Shown here: piece by piece, positions 11,167-19,286 of the stretch
Layout of the letters: each line of letters begins with the position of its first letter
Numbering within the stretch: position 1 is the stretch's first letter
Origin: Bradyrhizobium sp. Arg816
GTDB lineage: Bacteria > Pseudomonadota > Alphaproteobacteria > Rhizobiales > Xanthobacteraceae
Direction of reading: 5' to 3'
NCBI RefSeq assembly: GCF_029989365.1
Contig: NZ_JAPRAQ010000008.1
Location: 282,752-346,751, forward strand
DNA: 64,000 bases
Program-made: the position numbers and the translations under genes
The notes under the pieces: generated by a model
Databases searched by the model: none
What the model saw: the letters and a program-made list of their open reading frames with translations, nothing else
What the model was told of the DNA's origin: nothing

Positions 11167-11576
11167 GCTTCCCTCCAGATACGGCAAGCCGAGCCCAGGT
11201 GACTGGCGAGCCGACGTCATCGTTGAACCGATTATGCGTCCGCCTAACCGGACCCGACAAGGAGCACAAGCTGGACCTTCGGCGAGCGGCCGGCCATGCG
11301 AAGGATCAACGCCGCCTGGCGCGACTGTCGCAGATCTGAAACAGGCCGGCGCGGCTTTCCAGGTCTTTACCAAATCGCCGGAATAGGCCCGTGCAGGGCG
11401 TCCATGCGCCGCAGGAGGTATTTAGAAACCGCTTGTCACTGATTCGGGACTCGCAATGCGGTTCGGAACACCCTAAGTGGCTAACCCGGGTCCCAAGAGA
11501 CCGCCCAAGGACCCCTTGGAACAAAAATCAGAACAGCGGCATTGACCGATAACAGACAGGGCTAAGGCTTAAGACT
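11167..11576. other. gene-free stretch between acs and topoisomerase IB
   Basis: Divergent promoter region of 410 bp. No credible coding frame or RNA gene was found. The only recognisable signal is a possible EcfG/RpoE2-type promoter before the topoisomerase gene (see 11515-11540). Confidence 0.55.
11515..11540 (+). promoter_or_regulatory. possible general-stress (EcfG/RpoE2-type) promoter
   Basis: GGAAC followed after 19 bases by TT (in CATT), which fits the GGAAC-N18-19-TT pattern of alphaproteobacterial EcfG sigma factors, about 37 bp before the topoisomerase IB start. The -10 element differs from CGTT by one base. This is a visual match only. Confidence 0.3.
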
Positions 11577-12746
11577 ATGATGGATCAGCAGAATCTCGGG
11601 ACGATGCGGCTCGCTTCGGCCGATCCTGCTGCTGTCGCGCTGGCCAAAGCCCTCGGACAATGGCCGAAACCGGCCGGTTCCACCCGTTCCAGCCCGAAAA
11701 AGGTGTTCGACACGGCGCCCGCGGCGACGGTCGAGGCGCTCGCCAAGGAACTGGGGCTGCGGCTCGGCGACCAGAACGAGCTGACCATCCGGCGCATCAA
11801 GCGCGGCAAGGGCTATTCCTTCGTCCGTCCCAACGGCGCGCATATCCGCGACGCCCGCACCATCCGCCGGCTGCACGCCATGGCGGTGCCGCCGGCCTAT
11901 CGCCAGGTGCGTTACTCGGCCGATCCGAGCACGCATCTCCAGGCAGTGGGACGCGATGCCGCGGGCCGGCTGCAATATCGCTATCACGCCGATTGGGAAA
12001 AGGTTCGCGAGCACCGCAAGGCGCACCGGCTGGAAAAGCTCGTCGGCGCATTGCCAAAGATCCGGCGCAAGGTCTCGGCATTCCTGTCGGGCGACGAGCC
12101 GACGCGTGAATTCGCACTCTCCGCCGTGATCGAGCTGATCGCGCGCACCGCGATCCGTCCCGGCAACGAATCCTATGCCCGCCTCAACGGCACCCGCGGC
12201 GCCACCACGCTGCTGAAATCCAACGTCTCGCTGGAAGACGACTGTTTCGTGCTGACCTTCAAGGCGAAGGGTGGCAAGGCGGTGCGCAAGGAGTGCGACG
12301 CGGCCAAGCTGGTGCGCGCCATCGGCATCCTGAGCGGCGTTCCCGGCAAGCGCATGTTCCAATATCGCGATGCCTACGGCATCGTGCGCGCGGTCAGCAC
12401 CACGCAGGTGAACGCGTTTCTGCGCGAGATCGCCGGCATCAAGATTTCGCTGAAGGATTTTCGCACGCTGATGGCGTCCGCAGTCGTGGTGGAATCGCTG
12501 TCGCGGATCACGCCGGCGACCAGCCAGCGCGGCCGCAAGAAGCAGGTGCTGGACGCGATCCGCGCCGCGGCCGACAAGCTCTCCAACACGCCGGCGATCT
12601 GCCGCAAGAGCTACGTCCACGACACCATCGTCACCGCCTTCGAGGACGGTATCCTCGAACGGTTCGCCGCGACCATGAAGGGCCAGCGTTCGCAGGCCAG
12701 GCGCGAGCAACTTTTGCAGCAGGTGGTGGCGACCGCGGCAGTTTAA
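11577..12746 (+). CDS. DNA topoisomerase IB (poxvirus-like)
   Basis: 389 residues. It relaxes supercoils through a 3'-phosphotyrosyl intermediate. The N-terminal DNA-binding part contains RIKRGKGYSFV and AVPPAYRQVRYS. The catalytic domain has the conserved Arg in AIRPGNESYA and in KDFRTLMAS, the Lys in LTFKAKGGK, and the nucleophile Tyr in RKSYVHD (about residue 346). The pentad therefore appears complete. Two adjacent ATGs (11577, 11580) are preceded by AAGG. The gene is monocistronic, ending just before a palindromic repeat. Confidence 0.93.
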   Translation: MMDQQNLGTMRLASADPAAVALAKALGQWPKPAGSTRSSPKKVFDTAPAATVEALAKELGLRLGDQNELTIRRIKRGKGYSFVRPNGAHIRDARTIRRLHAMAVPPAYRQVRYSADPSTHLQAVGRDAAGRLQYRYHADWEKVREHRKAHRLEKLVGALPKIRRKVSAFLSGDEPTREFALSAVIELIARTAIRPGNESYARLNGTRGATTLLKSNVSLEDDCFVLTFKAKGGKAVRKECDAAKLVRAIGILSGVPGKRMFQYRDAYGIVRAVSTTQVNAFLREIAGIKISLKDFRTLMASAVVVESLSRITPATSQRGRKKQVLDAIRAAADKLSNTPAICRKSYVHDTIVTAFEDGILERFAATMKGQRSQARREQLLQQVVATAAV

Positions 12747-12757
12747 GCGGCGGTGCC

Positions 12758-12850
12758 GTAGGGTGGGCAAAGGCGCGAAGCGCCGTGCCCACCATTCTTC
12801 ACGACATTGTTGATAGGCCGCGTGGGCACGCTTCGCTTTGCCCACCCTAC
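12758..12850. repeat. palindromic intergenic element, family B
   Basis: Arms GTAGGGTGGGCAAAG and CTTTGCCCACCCTAC with inner GCGAAGCG/CGCTTCG modules. It lies between the convergent topoisomerase and SRPBCC genes. Such 'gtagggtgggcaaag' palindromes are common in Bradyrhizobium intergenic DNA. Confidence 0.88.
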
Positions 12851-12855
12851 GAGAG

Positions 12856-13311
12856 CTACATCTTGTCTGAGATACCCTTATCCGGACCGGGATCGCTGCC
12901 CGCGGCTGCGCTCGTGAGGCGGCCCAGATAATGCGCCCAACCTTTCGCGTGTGCGGCGGCCTGTTCCTCGGTCGGGAGCCCGCTATGGGTCATGCGCAGC
13001 AGCGTGCCGCCGTCGCGCTCGATCAGGTCGATCTCGATCAGGCTCGAGCCGGGCGGCACTTCCTGACCGCCCTCCCAGCCGAACGTATAGGCCAGACGAT
13101 GCACCGGCACGACCTCGCGGAAGGTGCCGCGGCCGACGCCGCCACGCGGGCCGATGCCCTTGAGGAGATAAAGCCCGCCGGGGTGCGGCTCCGTGGTCGC
13201 GTCGGAGCCCATCCAGCTCAGGATTTTCTCGGGGTCGGTCAAATAGGCGAAGACGGTGGCGCGAGGGGCCGCGATCTGGGTTTCGCGTCGCACTACGAAC
13301 GGCTCGGTCAT
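12856..13311 (-). CDS. SRPBCC / AHSA1-domain protein
   Basis: 151-residue START-like protein. The opening RRETQIAAPRATVFAYLTDPEKILSWMG is the hallmark of the AHSA1 (activator of Hsp90 homologue 1) branch, which forms a hydrophobic ligand cavity. Central GGLYLLKG and the late LLRMTHSGLPTEEQAAAHAKGW agree with this family. The ligand and partner are unknown; no ArsR regulator gene, a common partner of this family, is adjacent. It is divergent from the cyclase gene. Confidence 0.85.
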   Translation of the reverse strand: MTEPFVVRRETQIAAPRATVFAYLTDPEKILSWMGSDATTEPHPGGLYLLKGIGPRGGVGRGTFREVVPVHRLAYTFGWEGGQEVPPGSSLIEIDLIERDGGTLLRMTHSGLPTEEQAAAHAKGWAHYLGRLTSAAAGSDPGPDKGISDKM

Positions 13312-13365
13312 CGGCGATCATCCCTGGGCTGATATTGGCACATGGCGGCGGTGGAGCGGTGCGTC

Positions 13366-13370
13366 AAGGA
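13366..13370 (+). promoter_or_regulatory. ribosome-binding site deciding a GTG start
   Basis: AAGGA, six bases before GTG 13377, whereas the downstream ATG 13413 has no Shine-Dalgarno match. It decides the start of the cyclase gene. Confidence 0.55.
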
Positions 13371-13376
13371 TTGCCC

Positions 13377-14507
13377 GTGACAAAGACGGTCCACCTTCGT
13401 CATCATCGGGCCATGCAACTCTCCCGGACCCTCGCCTGGCTCGTCGATGCTGCCTCGGATTGCTCCGGGGCCGACCGTCTGCTCGCGGAACTCGGCGCTC
13501 ATCTGGTCGCCGATGGTGTGCCGCTTGCGGCAGGCAGCCTGACGTTGGAGGTGCCGCATCCGCTGATCGCGAAGCGGACCTGGCTGTGGCGCGCGGAGAC
13601 CGGCCGGGTCATCGAGGCGCTCGGCTTCGCACCAAGTGGGCTGGCACCCGACCCGCCCAATGATGCCGGTCGCCGCTGGCTGCGCGACATCGCGAGCGGC
13701 GAGGTGCACGAAGAGGTGGTCGGACGACAAGATGGGCCGCAGCTCGGCTGGATCGGGCCGCGTCCGTTCACCGCGGACGAGATCGAGCAATTGCGCCAGG
13801 CTGCGCGTTTCGCCGCGACGCCGCTGGCCGTGCTCGCCGCGCGCGCCACGTTGCGCGCGACGCTCGATGCCTATCTCGGCAAGCGCAGCGCGGAGCGGGT
13901 GCTGGCGGCGCCGCTGCGGCGTGATCTCGGCGAGACCATTCAAGCCGCCCTCCTCTACGCGGATCTGCGCAACTTCACGACCTTGTCGGAGACCACACCG
14001 CCGGCCGACGTCATCGCAGCGCTCGACGCCTGGTTCGATCGCATCGCCGGTGCCGTTCATGCCTTCGGCGGCGAGGTGCTGAAATTCATCGGTGACGGCG
14101 TGCTCGCGATCTTCCCGGTGGTCGAGGCCTCACCGCGCCGCGCGTGCGATGCCGCCCTGCGTGCCGCAGGCGCAGCCGAAGCCGGCATGGCGTATCTCAA
14201 CGGGGAGCGCGGCGCTCAAGGACTGCCGCCGCTTGCATTCGGCGCGGCCCTTCATCTCGGCGAAATACTCTGGGGCAATATCGGCGCCGCCAACAGGCTC
14301 GATTTCACGGCGATCGGTCCCGCCGTCAATCTCGCCAGCCGGCTCGAGGGATTGTGCAAGCCCCTGGAACGGACCGTGCTGGTATCGGGGGCGCTGGCCG
14401 CGGAGACGGACACGCCTCTCGTCGCGCTCGGATCGCATCCGCTGCGCGGCATCGCGTCGCCCTGCGAGGTGTTTACGCTGCCGGCGACGCAAGTGCGGAC
14501 ATCGTAG
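13377..14507 (+). CDS. class III adenylate/guanylate cyclase, soluble
   Basis: 376 residues from GTG 13377 (or 364 from ATG 13413). The N-terminal sensor-like region of about 190 residues has no named domain that I recognise. The C-terminal class III catalytic domain has both metal Asp residues (LLYADLRNFTTL and KFIGDGVLAIF), the Lys of LKFIGD and Asp of RLDFTAIG that favour ATP, and the transition-state Asn/Arg in AVNLASRLEG. It should therefore make cAMP. No membrane segment is seen. The TAG stop lies inside the family A palindrome that follows. A second, unrelated cyclase is at 30149. Confidence 0.9.
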   Translation: MTKTVHLRHHRAMQLSRTLAWLVDAASDCSGADRLLAELGAHLVADGVPLAAGSLTLEVPHPLIAKRTWLWRAETGRVIEALGFAPSGLAPDPPNDAGRRWLRDIASGEVHEEVVGRQDGPQLGWIGPRPFTADEIEQLRQAARFAATPLAVLAARATLRATLDAYLGKRSAERVLAAPLRRDLGETIQAALLYADLRNFTTLSETTPPADVIAALDAWFDRIAGAVHAFGGEVLKFIGDGVLAIFPVVEASPRRACDAALRAAGAAEAGMAYLNGERGAQGLPPLAFGAALHLGEILWGNIGAANRLDFTAIGPAVNLASRLEGLCKPLERTVLVSGALAAETDTPLVALGSHPLRGIASPCEVFTLPATQVRTS

Positions 14508-14587
14508 CCTGGATGGAGCGCCGCGTAATCCGGGGTCGTGCGGCATGAAGACTCTCCCGGATTGCGCTGCGCTCCATCCGGGCTACG
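14503..14587. repeat. palindromic intergenic element, family A copy 2
   Basis: Arms CGTAGCCTGGATGGAGCG and CGCTCCATCCGGGCTACG. Its first bases contain the stop codon of the upstream cyclase, so the element reaches into the coding sequence. It sits between the convergent cyclase and EVE genes. Confidence 0.9.
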
Positions 14588-14595
14588 GCAATAAC

Positions 14596-15009
14596 TTACA
14601 TCCCGCCCATCTTGCAGACGAGCTTCCACTCTTCCGCCGTCACCGGCTGCACCGACAGGCGCGAATATTTCACCAGCGCCATATCAGCGAGCTTCTTGTC
14701 CGCCTTGATCGCGGCCATCGTCACCGGCGTCTTCAAGGGCTTGTCGGCCTTGATGTCGACGCAGACGAATTTTTCGGTCTTGTCGGTCGGATCGGGATAG
14801 GCTTCCTTGACGATCTCCGCGATGCCGACGATCTCCTTGCCCTCGTTGGAATGATAGAAGAACGCCTTGTCGCCCTTCTTCATGTTCACGAGGTTCTGGC
14901 GCGCGGTGTAATTGCGCACGCCGGTCCAGGCCTCGCCCTTGGCGCCCTTCGCCACCTGCTGGTCCCAGGACCACACCGACGGTTCGGATTTCACCAGCCA
15001 GTACGCCAT
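14596..15009 (-). CDS. EVE domain protein
   Basis: 137 residues, single EVE domain of the PUA-like fold that binds modified bases in DNA or RNA. Hallmarks are AYWLVKSEPSVWSWDQ at the start, WTGVRNYTARQNL, KKGDKAFFYHSN and the late LVKYSRLSVQPVT. ATG 15009 has AGAGGA six bases upstream; ATG 15015 is in frame but sits on the ribosome-binding site. It is the third gene of the operon tsaD-gpsA-EVE, two bases after the gpsA stop. Its place next to a tRNA-modifying enzyme suggests a housekeeping role; that is inference. Confidence 0.92.
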   Translation of the reverse strand: MAYWLVKSEPSVWSWDQQVAKGAKGEAWTGVRNYTARQNLVNMKKGDKAFFYHSNEGKEIVGIAEIVKEAYPDPTDKTEKFVCVDIKADKPLKTPVTMAAIKADKKLADMALVKYSRLSVQPVTAEEWKLVCKMGGM

Positions 15010-15011
15010 GT

Positions 15012-15992
15012 TCATTCCTCTGCCTTGAAGGGGCGCGTCAACAGCCCCGAGATCGCAGCGTCGATCGTGCTCCGGCCGCTCAGGATCGAAGCGACCGCTT
15101 CTGATACCGGCATCTCGACGTTGTGCGAAGCTGCGAGTTCGATCAACACCGGTGCGGTGAACTCGCCTTCCGCAAGCTTGCCCGCGGGCGGCTGCTCGCC
15201 GCGGCCCAGCGCAAGGCCGTGCGCGAGATTGCGGGATTGCGGGCTCGAGCAGGTCAGGATCAGATCGCCGAGGCCGGACAGGCCCGTGAGCGTCTCGCCG
15301 CGCGCGCCGAGGGCACGGCCGAGACGCGTGAGCTCGGCAAAGCCGCGGGTCGTCAGCGCAGCCTGGGCGGAGGCGCCGAGCTTTCGCCCGACCGCGATGC
15401 CAACCGCGATCGCCAACACGTTCTTGGCCGCGCCGCCGATCTCGACGCCGCGGACATCTGTGGTGTGATAGGGCCGGAAGGTCGCCGAGCCCAGCGCCTG
15501 CACCAGCGCGCTCGCCAGCGCTTCGTCCTTCGCCGCCAGTGTCACCGCGGTCGGCAAGCCGCGCGCGACGTCGTCGGCAAAGCTCGGGCCCGACAGGATC
15601 GCCGGCTGCGCGTGAGGTGCGGCTTCCGCGATGATTTCGGTCATGAATTTATGGGTGCCGTGCTCGATGCCTTTGGCGCAGGCGACGATCGGCACCGGCC
15701 TTGCCAGATGTGAGGACAGCATGTTGACCGCGCCGCGCAAATGCTGCGCAGGCGTCGCGATCAGCACCATGTCCGCGCGCGCGGCCTCAGCAAGCTCGTG
15801 CGTCACGACGATCTCCGGCGCAAGCCGCACGCCGGGCAGCCGCGGATTGTCGCGGGTCGAGGCGATTCGCGCGACATGTTCGCTGTTGCGCGCCCAGAGC
15901 GTCACGTGCCGCCCGGCGCGCGCCGCGACCGTCGCCAGTGCCGTGCCCCATGCGCCCGCACCAATCACCGCGACGGACCGGAACGCCGTCAT
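15012..15992 (-). CDS. gpsA: glycerol-3-phosphate dehydrogenase [NAD(P)+]
   Basis: 326 residues. It reduces dihydroxyacetone phosphate to sn-glycerol 3-phosphate for phospholipid synthesis. The NAD(P)-binding motif is VIGAGAWGTALATVAAR at the N-terminus. Substrate-binding elements GPSFADDVARGLPTAV and the catalytic Lys in EIGGAAKNVLAIAVGI are present, as is TGLSGLGDLILTC. The start is two bases from the tsaD stop and the stop is two bases from the EVE start, so the three genes form one operon. Confidence 0.96.
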   Translation of the reverse strand: MTAFRSVAVIGAGAWGTALATVAARAGRHVTLWARNSEHVARIASTRDNPRLPGVRLAPEIVVTHELAEAARADMVLIATPAQHLRGAVNMLSSHLARPVPIVACAKGIEHGTHKFMTEIIAEAAPHAQPAILSGPSFADDVARGLPTAVTLAAKDEALASALVQALGSATFRPYHTTDVRGVEIGGAAKNVLAIAVGIAVGRKLGASAQAALTTRGFAELTRLGRALGARGETLTGLSGLGDLILTCSSPQSRNLAHGLALGRGEQPPAGKLAEGEFTAPVLIELAASHNVEMPVSEAVASILSGRSTIDAAISGLLTRPFKAEE

Positions 15993-15994
15993 AG

Positions 15995-17068
15995 CTAGAA
16001 TCCCGCCCGGGTGTTGCCGTAACCGGCCGGCGCCGTGGCGTTGGCATCGAGCAGCCAGCGTGCGCGGGGTTGGGCTTCCATCGTGTCGGTCATGCCAAGC
16101 GCCAGGCGCTCGGCGCCGGCCCAGGCGATCATCGCGCCGTTGTCGGTGCAGAGCGCGGGCGGCGGCATGATCAGTTGCGTCCCGGCCTGCCGCGCGACGT
16201 GATGCAGGGCGCCGCGGATCGCCTGATTGGCTGCGACGCCGCCGGCGGCGACGAGTGCATGCGGAGCGCCGAACTGCTCGCGGAAAAGCCTCAGGCCGAC
16301 GCTCAACCGGTCGGCCGTCGAGTCGAGCACGGCGGCTTGAAAACTCGCGCAGAGATCACTGATATCCTGCGGCGCGATCTCGGCTAACCGGCTCGCCTCG
16401 TTGCGCACCGCCGTCTTCAATCCCGACAGCGAGAAATTGGCATCGGGCCGTCCCTGCATCGGGCGGGGGAAGGCGAAGCGCGTGGCATCGCCGCTTGCCG
16501 CGGCGCGTTCGACCTGCGGCCCGCCCGGATAGGGCAGACCCAGCATCTTCGCGACCTTGTCGAAGGCTTCGCCCATCGCGTCGTCGACGGTGGTGCCGAG
16601 CCGCACATATTGGCCGACACCGGTGACGGCGACGATCTGGGTATGCCCGCCCGAGGCGAGGAACAGGCAGTAGGGAAATTCAATTCCGTCGGTGAGGCGC
16701 GGCGTCAGTGCATGCGCTTCGAGATGGTTGACCGCGACCAGCGGCGTGTCGTGCACCATCGCGATCGCCTTGGCGGTGGTGAGGCCGACGATGACGCCGC
16801 CGATCAGCCCCGGCCCCGCCGCGGCCGCGACACCGTTGAGCTGCGCATAGTCGATGCCAGCCTCGTGCATGGCACGGTCGATGATGCCGTCGAGGACGTC
16901 GACATGCGCGCGTGCGGCGATCTCCGGCACCACGCCGCCGAAGCGGGCATGCTCCTCGATCTGGGACCGCACGATGTTGGACAGGATCTTGCCGCTGCCG
17001 TCGGGCGCGCGCTCGATCACGGCCGCGGCGGTCTCGTCGCAGGTGGTTTCGATGCCCAGTACCAGCAT
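15995..17068 (-). CDS. tsaD: tRNA N6-adenosine threonylcarbamoyltransferase
   Basis: 357 residues from ATG 17068. It transfers the threonylcarbamoyl group to A37 of ANN-decoding tRNAs with TsaB/E. MLVLGIETTCDETAAAVIE starts the ASKHA ATPase fold; metal-ligand His residues are in VNHLEAHAL, with ASGGHTQIVAVTG and the late CTDNGAMIAWAG. A TTG at 17086 with AAGGG six bases upstream would add MDNNSP and may be the true start. It leads the tsaD-gpsA-EVE operon and is divergent from hemD. hemC, often found beside hemD in alphaproteobacteria, is not here. Confidence 0.95.
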   Translation of the reverse strand: MLVLGIETTCDETAAAVIERAPDGSGKILSNIVRSQIEEHARFGGVVPEIAARAHVDVLDGIIDRAMHEAGIDYAQLNGVAAAAGPGLIGGVIVGLTTAKAIAMVHDTPLVAVNHLEAHALTPRLTDGIEFPYCLFLASGGHTQIVAVTGVGQYVRLGTTVDDAMGEAFDKVAKMLGLPYPGGPQVERAAASGDATRFAFPRPMQGRPDANFSLSGLKTAVRNEASRLAEIAPQDISDLCASFQAAVLDSTADRLSVGLRLFREQFGAPHALVAAGGVAANQAIRGALHHVARQAGTQLIMPPPALCTDNGAMIAWAGAERLALGMTDTMEAQPRARWLLDANATAPAGYGNTRAGF

Positions 17069-17219
17069 TGGCGAATTGTTATCCAATTTGCGCCCTTGCG
17101 CTCATCCGTAAAGCAGAGTTCTGGTACGTCCGGTAGCATTCCGGGGTCCACTTGCGCAATCGTCACGCGCAGCCGCCTTCGTGAATGCGTCACCGCCACG
17201 TGGTTCGGGAACACAAGCG

Positions 17220-17966
17220 ATGTCCATTCTTGTCACACGGCCGCATCCCGACAATGAGGCGACGGCGGAAAATTTGCGGGCGCGGGGTCAAGTGGTGCTG
17301 CTCGCCCCGATGCTCAAGTTCGAGCCGGTCGCCTTCCATGACGAGAGTGAGGCCGACTACGGCGCCATCATCGTCACGTCGGCCAATGCGATCCGCGCCG
17401 TCGCGCCGCAATTACACGAGCTTGGCCTCCTGGAGCTGCCGCTGTTTGCGGTCGGCGAGCACACGGCTGCCGCGGCGCGCGACGCCGGCTTCGCCGAGGT
17501 GACCGTCGCCGGTGGCGATGCCGCGGCCTTGCGCGACAAGGTGATGCAGGGCGCGCGCGACAAGGTGCTGAAGAAGAAAAGCACGCTGCTCTATCTCGCG
17601 GGCGCGGATCTGTCGCGCGATCTCGGCGGCGAGCTCGGCGCGGAGGGCTTCAGCGTGGTGACGCAGACCACCTATCGCATGACTCCGGTCAAGATCCTGC
17701 CGCGCGATGTCTGCGATGGCTTTGCCGCGCATGGGATCGAGGCGGTGCTGCACTACTCCCGTCGCAGCGCGCGGGCCTTCCTGGATGCGGCACGGGACGA
17801 AGGCGTCGAAATCTCGGCGCTGGCGATCCCGCAATGCTGCCTGTCCGAGACGGTCGCCAGCGTGTTGCGCGATGCCGGCGCGTCGCAGGTTCTTGGGGCC
17901 GCGACGCCGGACGAAAATGCCCTATTTGATACCTTGGAGCGTGCTTTGCGGACCCGTTTGGCGTAA
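17220..17966 (+). CDS. hemD: uroporphyrinogen-III synthase
   Basis: 248 residues. It cyclises hydroxymethylbilane to uroporphyrinogen III in tetrapyrrole synthesis. The two-domain HemD fold is recognisable from MSILVTRPHPDNEATAENL, IIVTSANAIRAV (first domain), VGEHTAAAARDAGF, and the second-domain HYSRRSARAFLDAA and CLSETVASVLRDAGASQV. The family is poorly conserved, but the order and the neighbours (Mic60, hemY) confirm it. ATG 17220 is preferred over an upstream in-frame GTG. It is followed 65 bp later by the Mic60 gene on the same strand. Confidence 0.92.
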   Translation: MSILVTRPHPDNEATAENLRARGQVVLLAPMLKFEPVAFHDESEADYGAIIVTSANAIRAVAPQLHELGLLELPLFAVGEHTAAAARDAGFAEVTVAGGDAAALRDKVMQGARDKVLKKKSTLLYLAGADLSRDLGGELGAEGFSVVTQTTYRMTPVKILPRDVCDGFAAHGIEAVLHYSRRSARAFLDAARDEGVEISALAIPQCCLSETVASVLRDAGASQVLGAATPDENALFDTLERALRTRLA

Positions 17967-18031
17967 GAGGTCGGGCCGAATCCGACGCGATCGGGTCCGT
18001 TTAGGGCATGTAAGTGTGAGGAACCGTCACG

Positions 18032-19249
18032 ATGGCCGACGACAAGCCTGAAGACGCAGGATTGGCTCCCGAGTCCGGCCGTGCCAAGCGCACCCCGCCC
18101 ACCATCGACCTCGAGGCAACCGAAGTCTCGACCCAGCCGCAGCCGACGGCGGCCGCCGAACCGGAGGTTCAGCCGACGCCGGAGCAGGCCACGGTCGAAG
18201 AGTCCAAATCCGAAGAGGCCAAGCCCGACCCGGAGCCCGCGCACGCGGAGGCCGCGGCTGCGTCCGCTCCAGCGGCGCCGGTTTCGCCCTGGGTCATTGC
18301 GCCGTTCTCCGGCGCGGTCGCAGCCGCGATCGTGATTGCCGTCGGCTGGATGCTGGGCTGGCCCGCCGTGCAGGCGCCGCCGGCCGCGCCGCAGGTCACG
18401 AGCGCGACGGTCGACGCGCTCAGCGGACGTGTCGCCGCGGTCGAAGCCAAGGCGGGCAAGCCCGCCGCCGATCCGGCCGTGGTGGCGCGGATCGATGCGC
18501 TGGAGAAATCCGCAAATGCCTTGCGCAGTGACATCGCCAATCTGCGCGCACAGTCCGACAAGATCGCCAACGACGTGAAATCGGCACCGCGCGCTGCCGC
18601 GCCTGATCTTGCCGCTCTCAGCGACCGCATTGCGCAGCTGGAGCGTGCCAGCAAGACGGAGCGCGCCGAGCTCGCACAGCAGGGCGAGAAGATTGCCGAC
18701 AACAAGGCGACGAATGACAAGCCACTGCGCCATGTCGTGGCGGCGGCTCTGCTCGACGTCGCGGTTCGGCATGGCGATGCTTACGAATCGCAATTGGCCG
18801 CGGCGCGGTCGCTCGCGGCCAAGCCCGATATGCTGAAGCCGCTCGACACCTTTGCATCGTCAGGCATTCCGACGCCGGTCGCGCTGAGCCGCGAGCTGCT
18901 CAACATCGTGCCAAAGCTCTCTCCGCCGGCGGAAGCCCCAGCCGCCGGTGCCGGCATCGTCGAGCGTCTCCAGGCGGGGGCATCGAAACTCGTTCGTATC
19001 GAGCGCACCGACGGCGTCGGCAATGATCGCGGCGCCATCGTCGCACGGGTGACGGCGGCGGCGCTCCGCAACGATTTCGCGGAAGCGCGGCGCGAGCTGA
19101 AGACGCTGTCCGAGGCCGATCGTGCACCGGCACAGGCCTGGCTCGACAAGGCCGATGCTCGCGACGCCGCGCTCGGCGCCTCCCGCAAATTCGCCGACGA
19201 TGCCATGGCGGATCTCGCCAAGCCCGACCTGGTCAAGCCTGCTCAGTAA
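18032..19249 (+). CDS. alphaproteobacterial Mic60 (mitofilin-like) membrane protein
   Basis: 405 residues. The acidic, Pro/Ala-rich N-terminal region (1-85) is cytoplasmic. One transmembrane segment lies near 89-112 (WVIAPFSGAVAAAIVIAVGWMLG), followed by a long coiled coil (about 125-225) and a C-terminal mitofilin domain (LDVAVRHGDAYESQLAAARSLA, LRNDFAEARRELKTL). Alphaproteobacterial Mic60 bends membranes and is the ancestor of the mitochondrial cristae organiser. Its place between hemD and hemY is typical of the group. GAGGAA precedes the ATG. Confidence 0.9.
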   Translation: MADDKPEDAGLAPESGRAKRTPPTIDLEATEVSTQPQPTAAAEPEVQPTPEQATVEESKSEEAKPDPEPAHAEAAAASAPAAPVSPWVIAPFSGAVAAAIVIAVGWMLGWPAVQAPPAAPQVTSATVDALSGRVAAVEAKAGKPAADPAVVARIDALEKSANALRSDIANLRAQSDKIANDVKSAPRAAAPDLAALSDRIAQLERASKTERAELAQQGEKIADNKATNDKPLRHVVAAALLDVAVRHGDAYESQLAAARSLAAKPDMLKPLDTFASSGIPTPVALSRELLNIVPKLSPPAEAPAAGAGIVERLQAGASKLVRIERTDGVGNDRGAIVARVTAAALRNDFAEARRELKTLSEADRAPAQAWLDKADARDAALGASRKFADDAMADLAKPDLVKPAQ

Positions 19250-19286
19250 AGGTTCGCGCAATAATCTGCGCGTAATAGGGATCGCC

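Noticed and set aside
11167..11576. Small RNA or riboswitch in front of acs or topoisomerase IB
   Set aside because: No recognised aptamer or long stable stem with a terminator; left as promoter DNA.
17087..17219. Remnant of hemC between tsaD and hemD
   Set aside because: Translation of this stretch in the frames I checked by eye shows no hydroxymethylbilane synthase motif.
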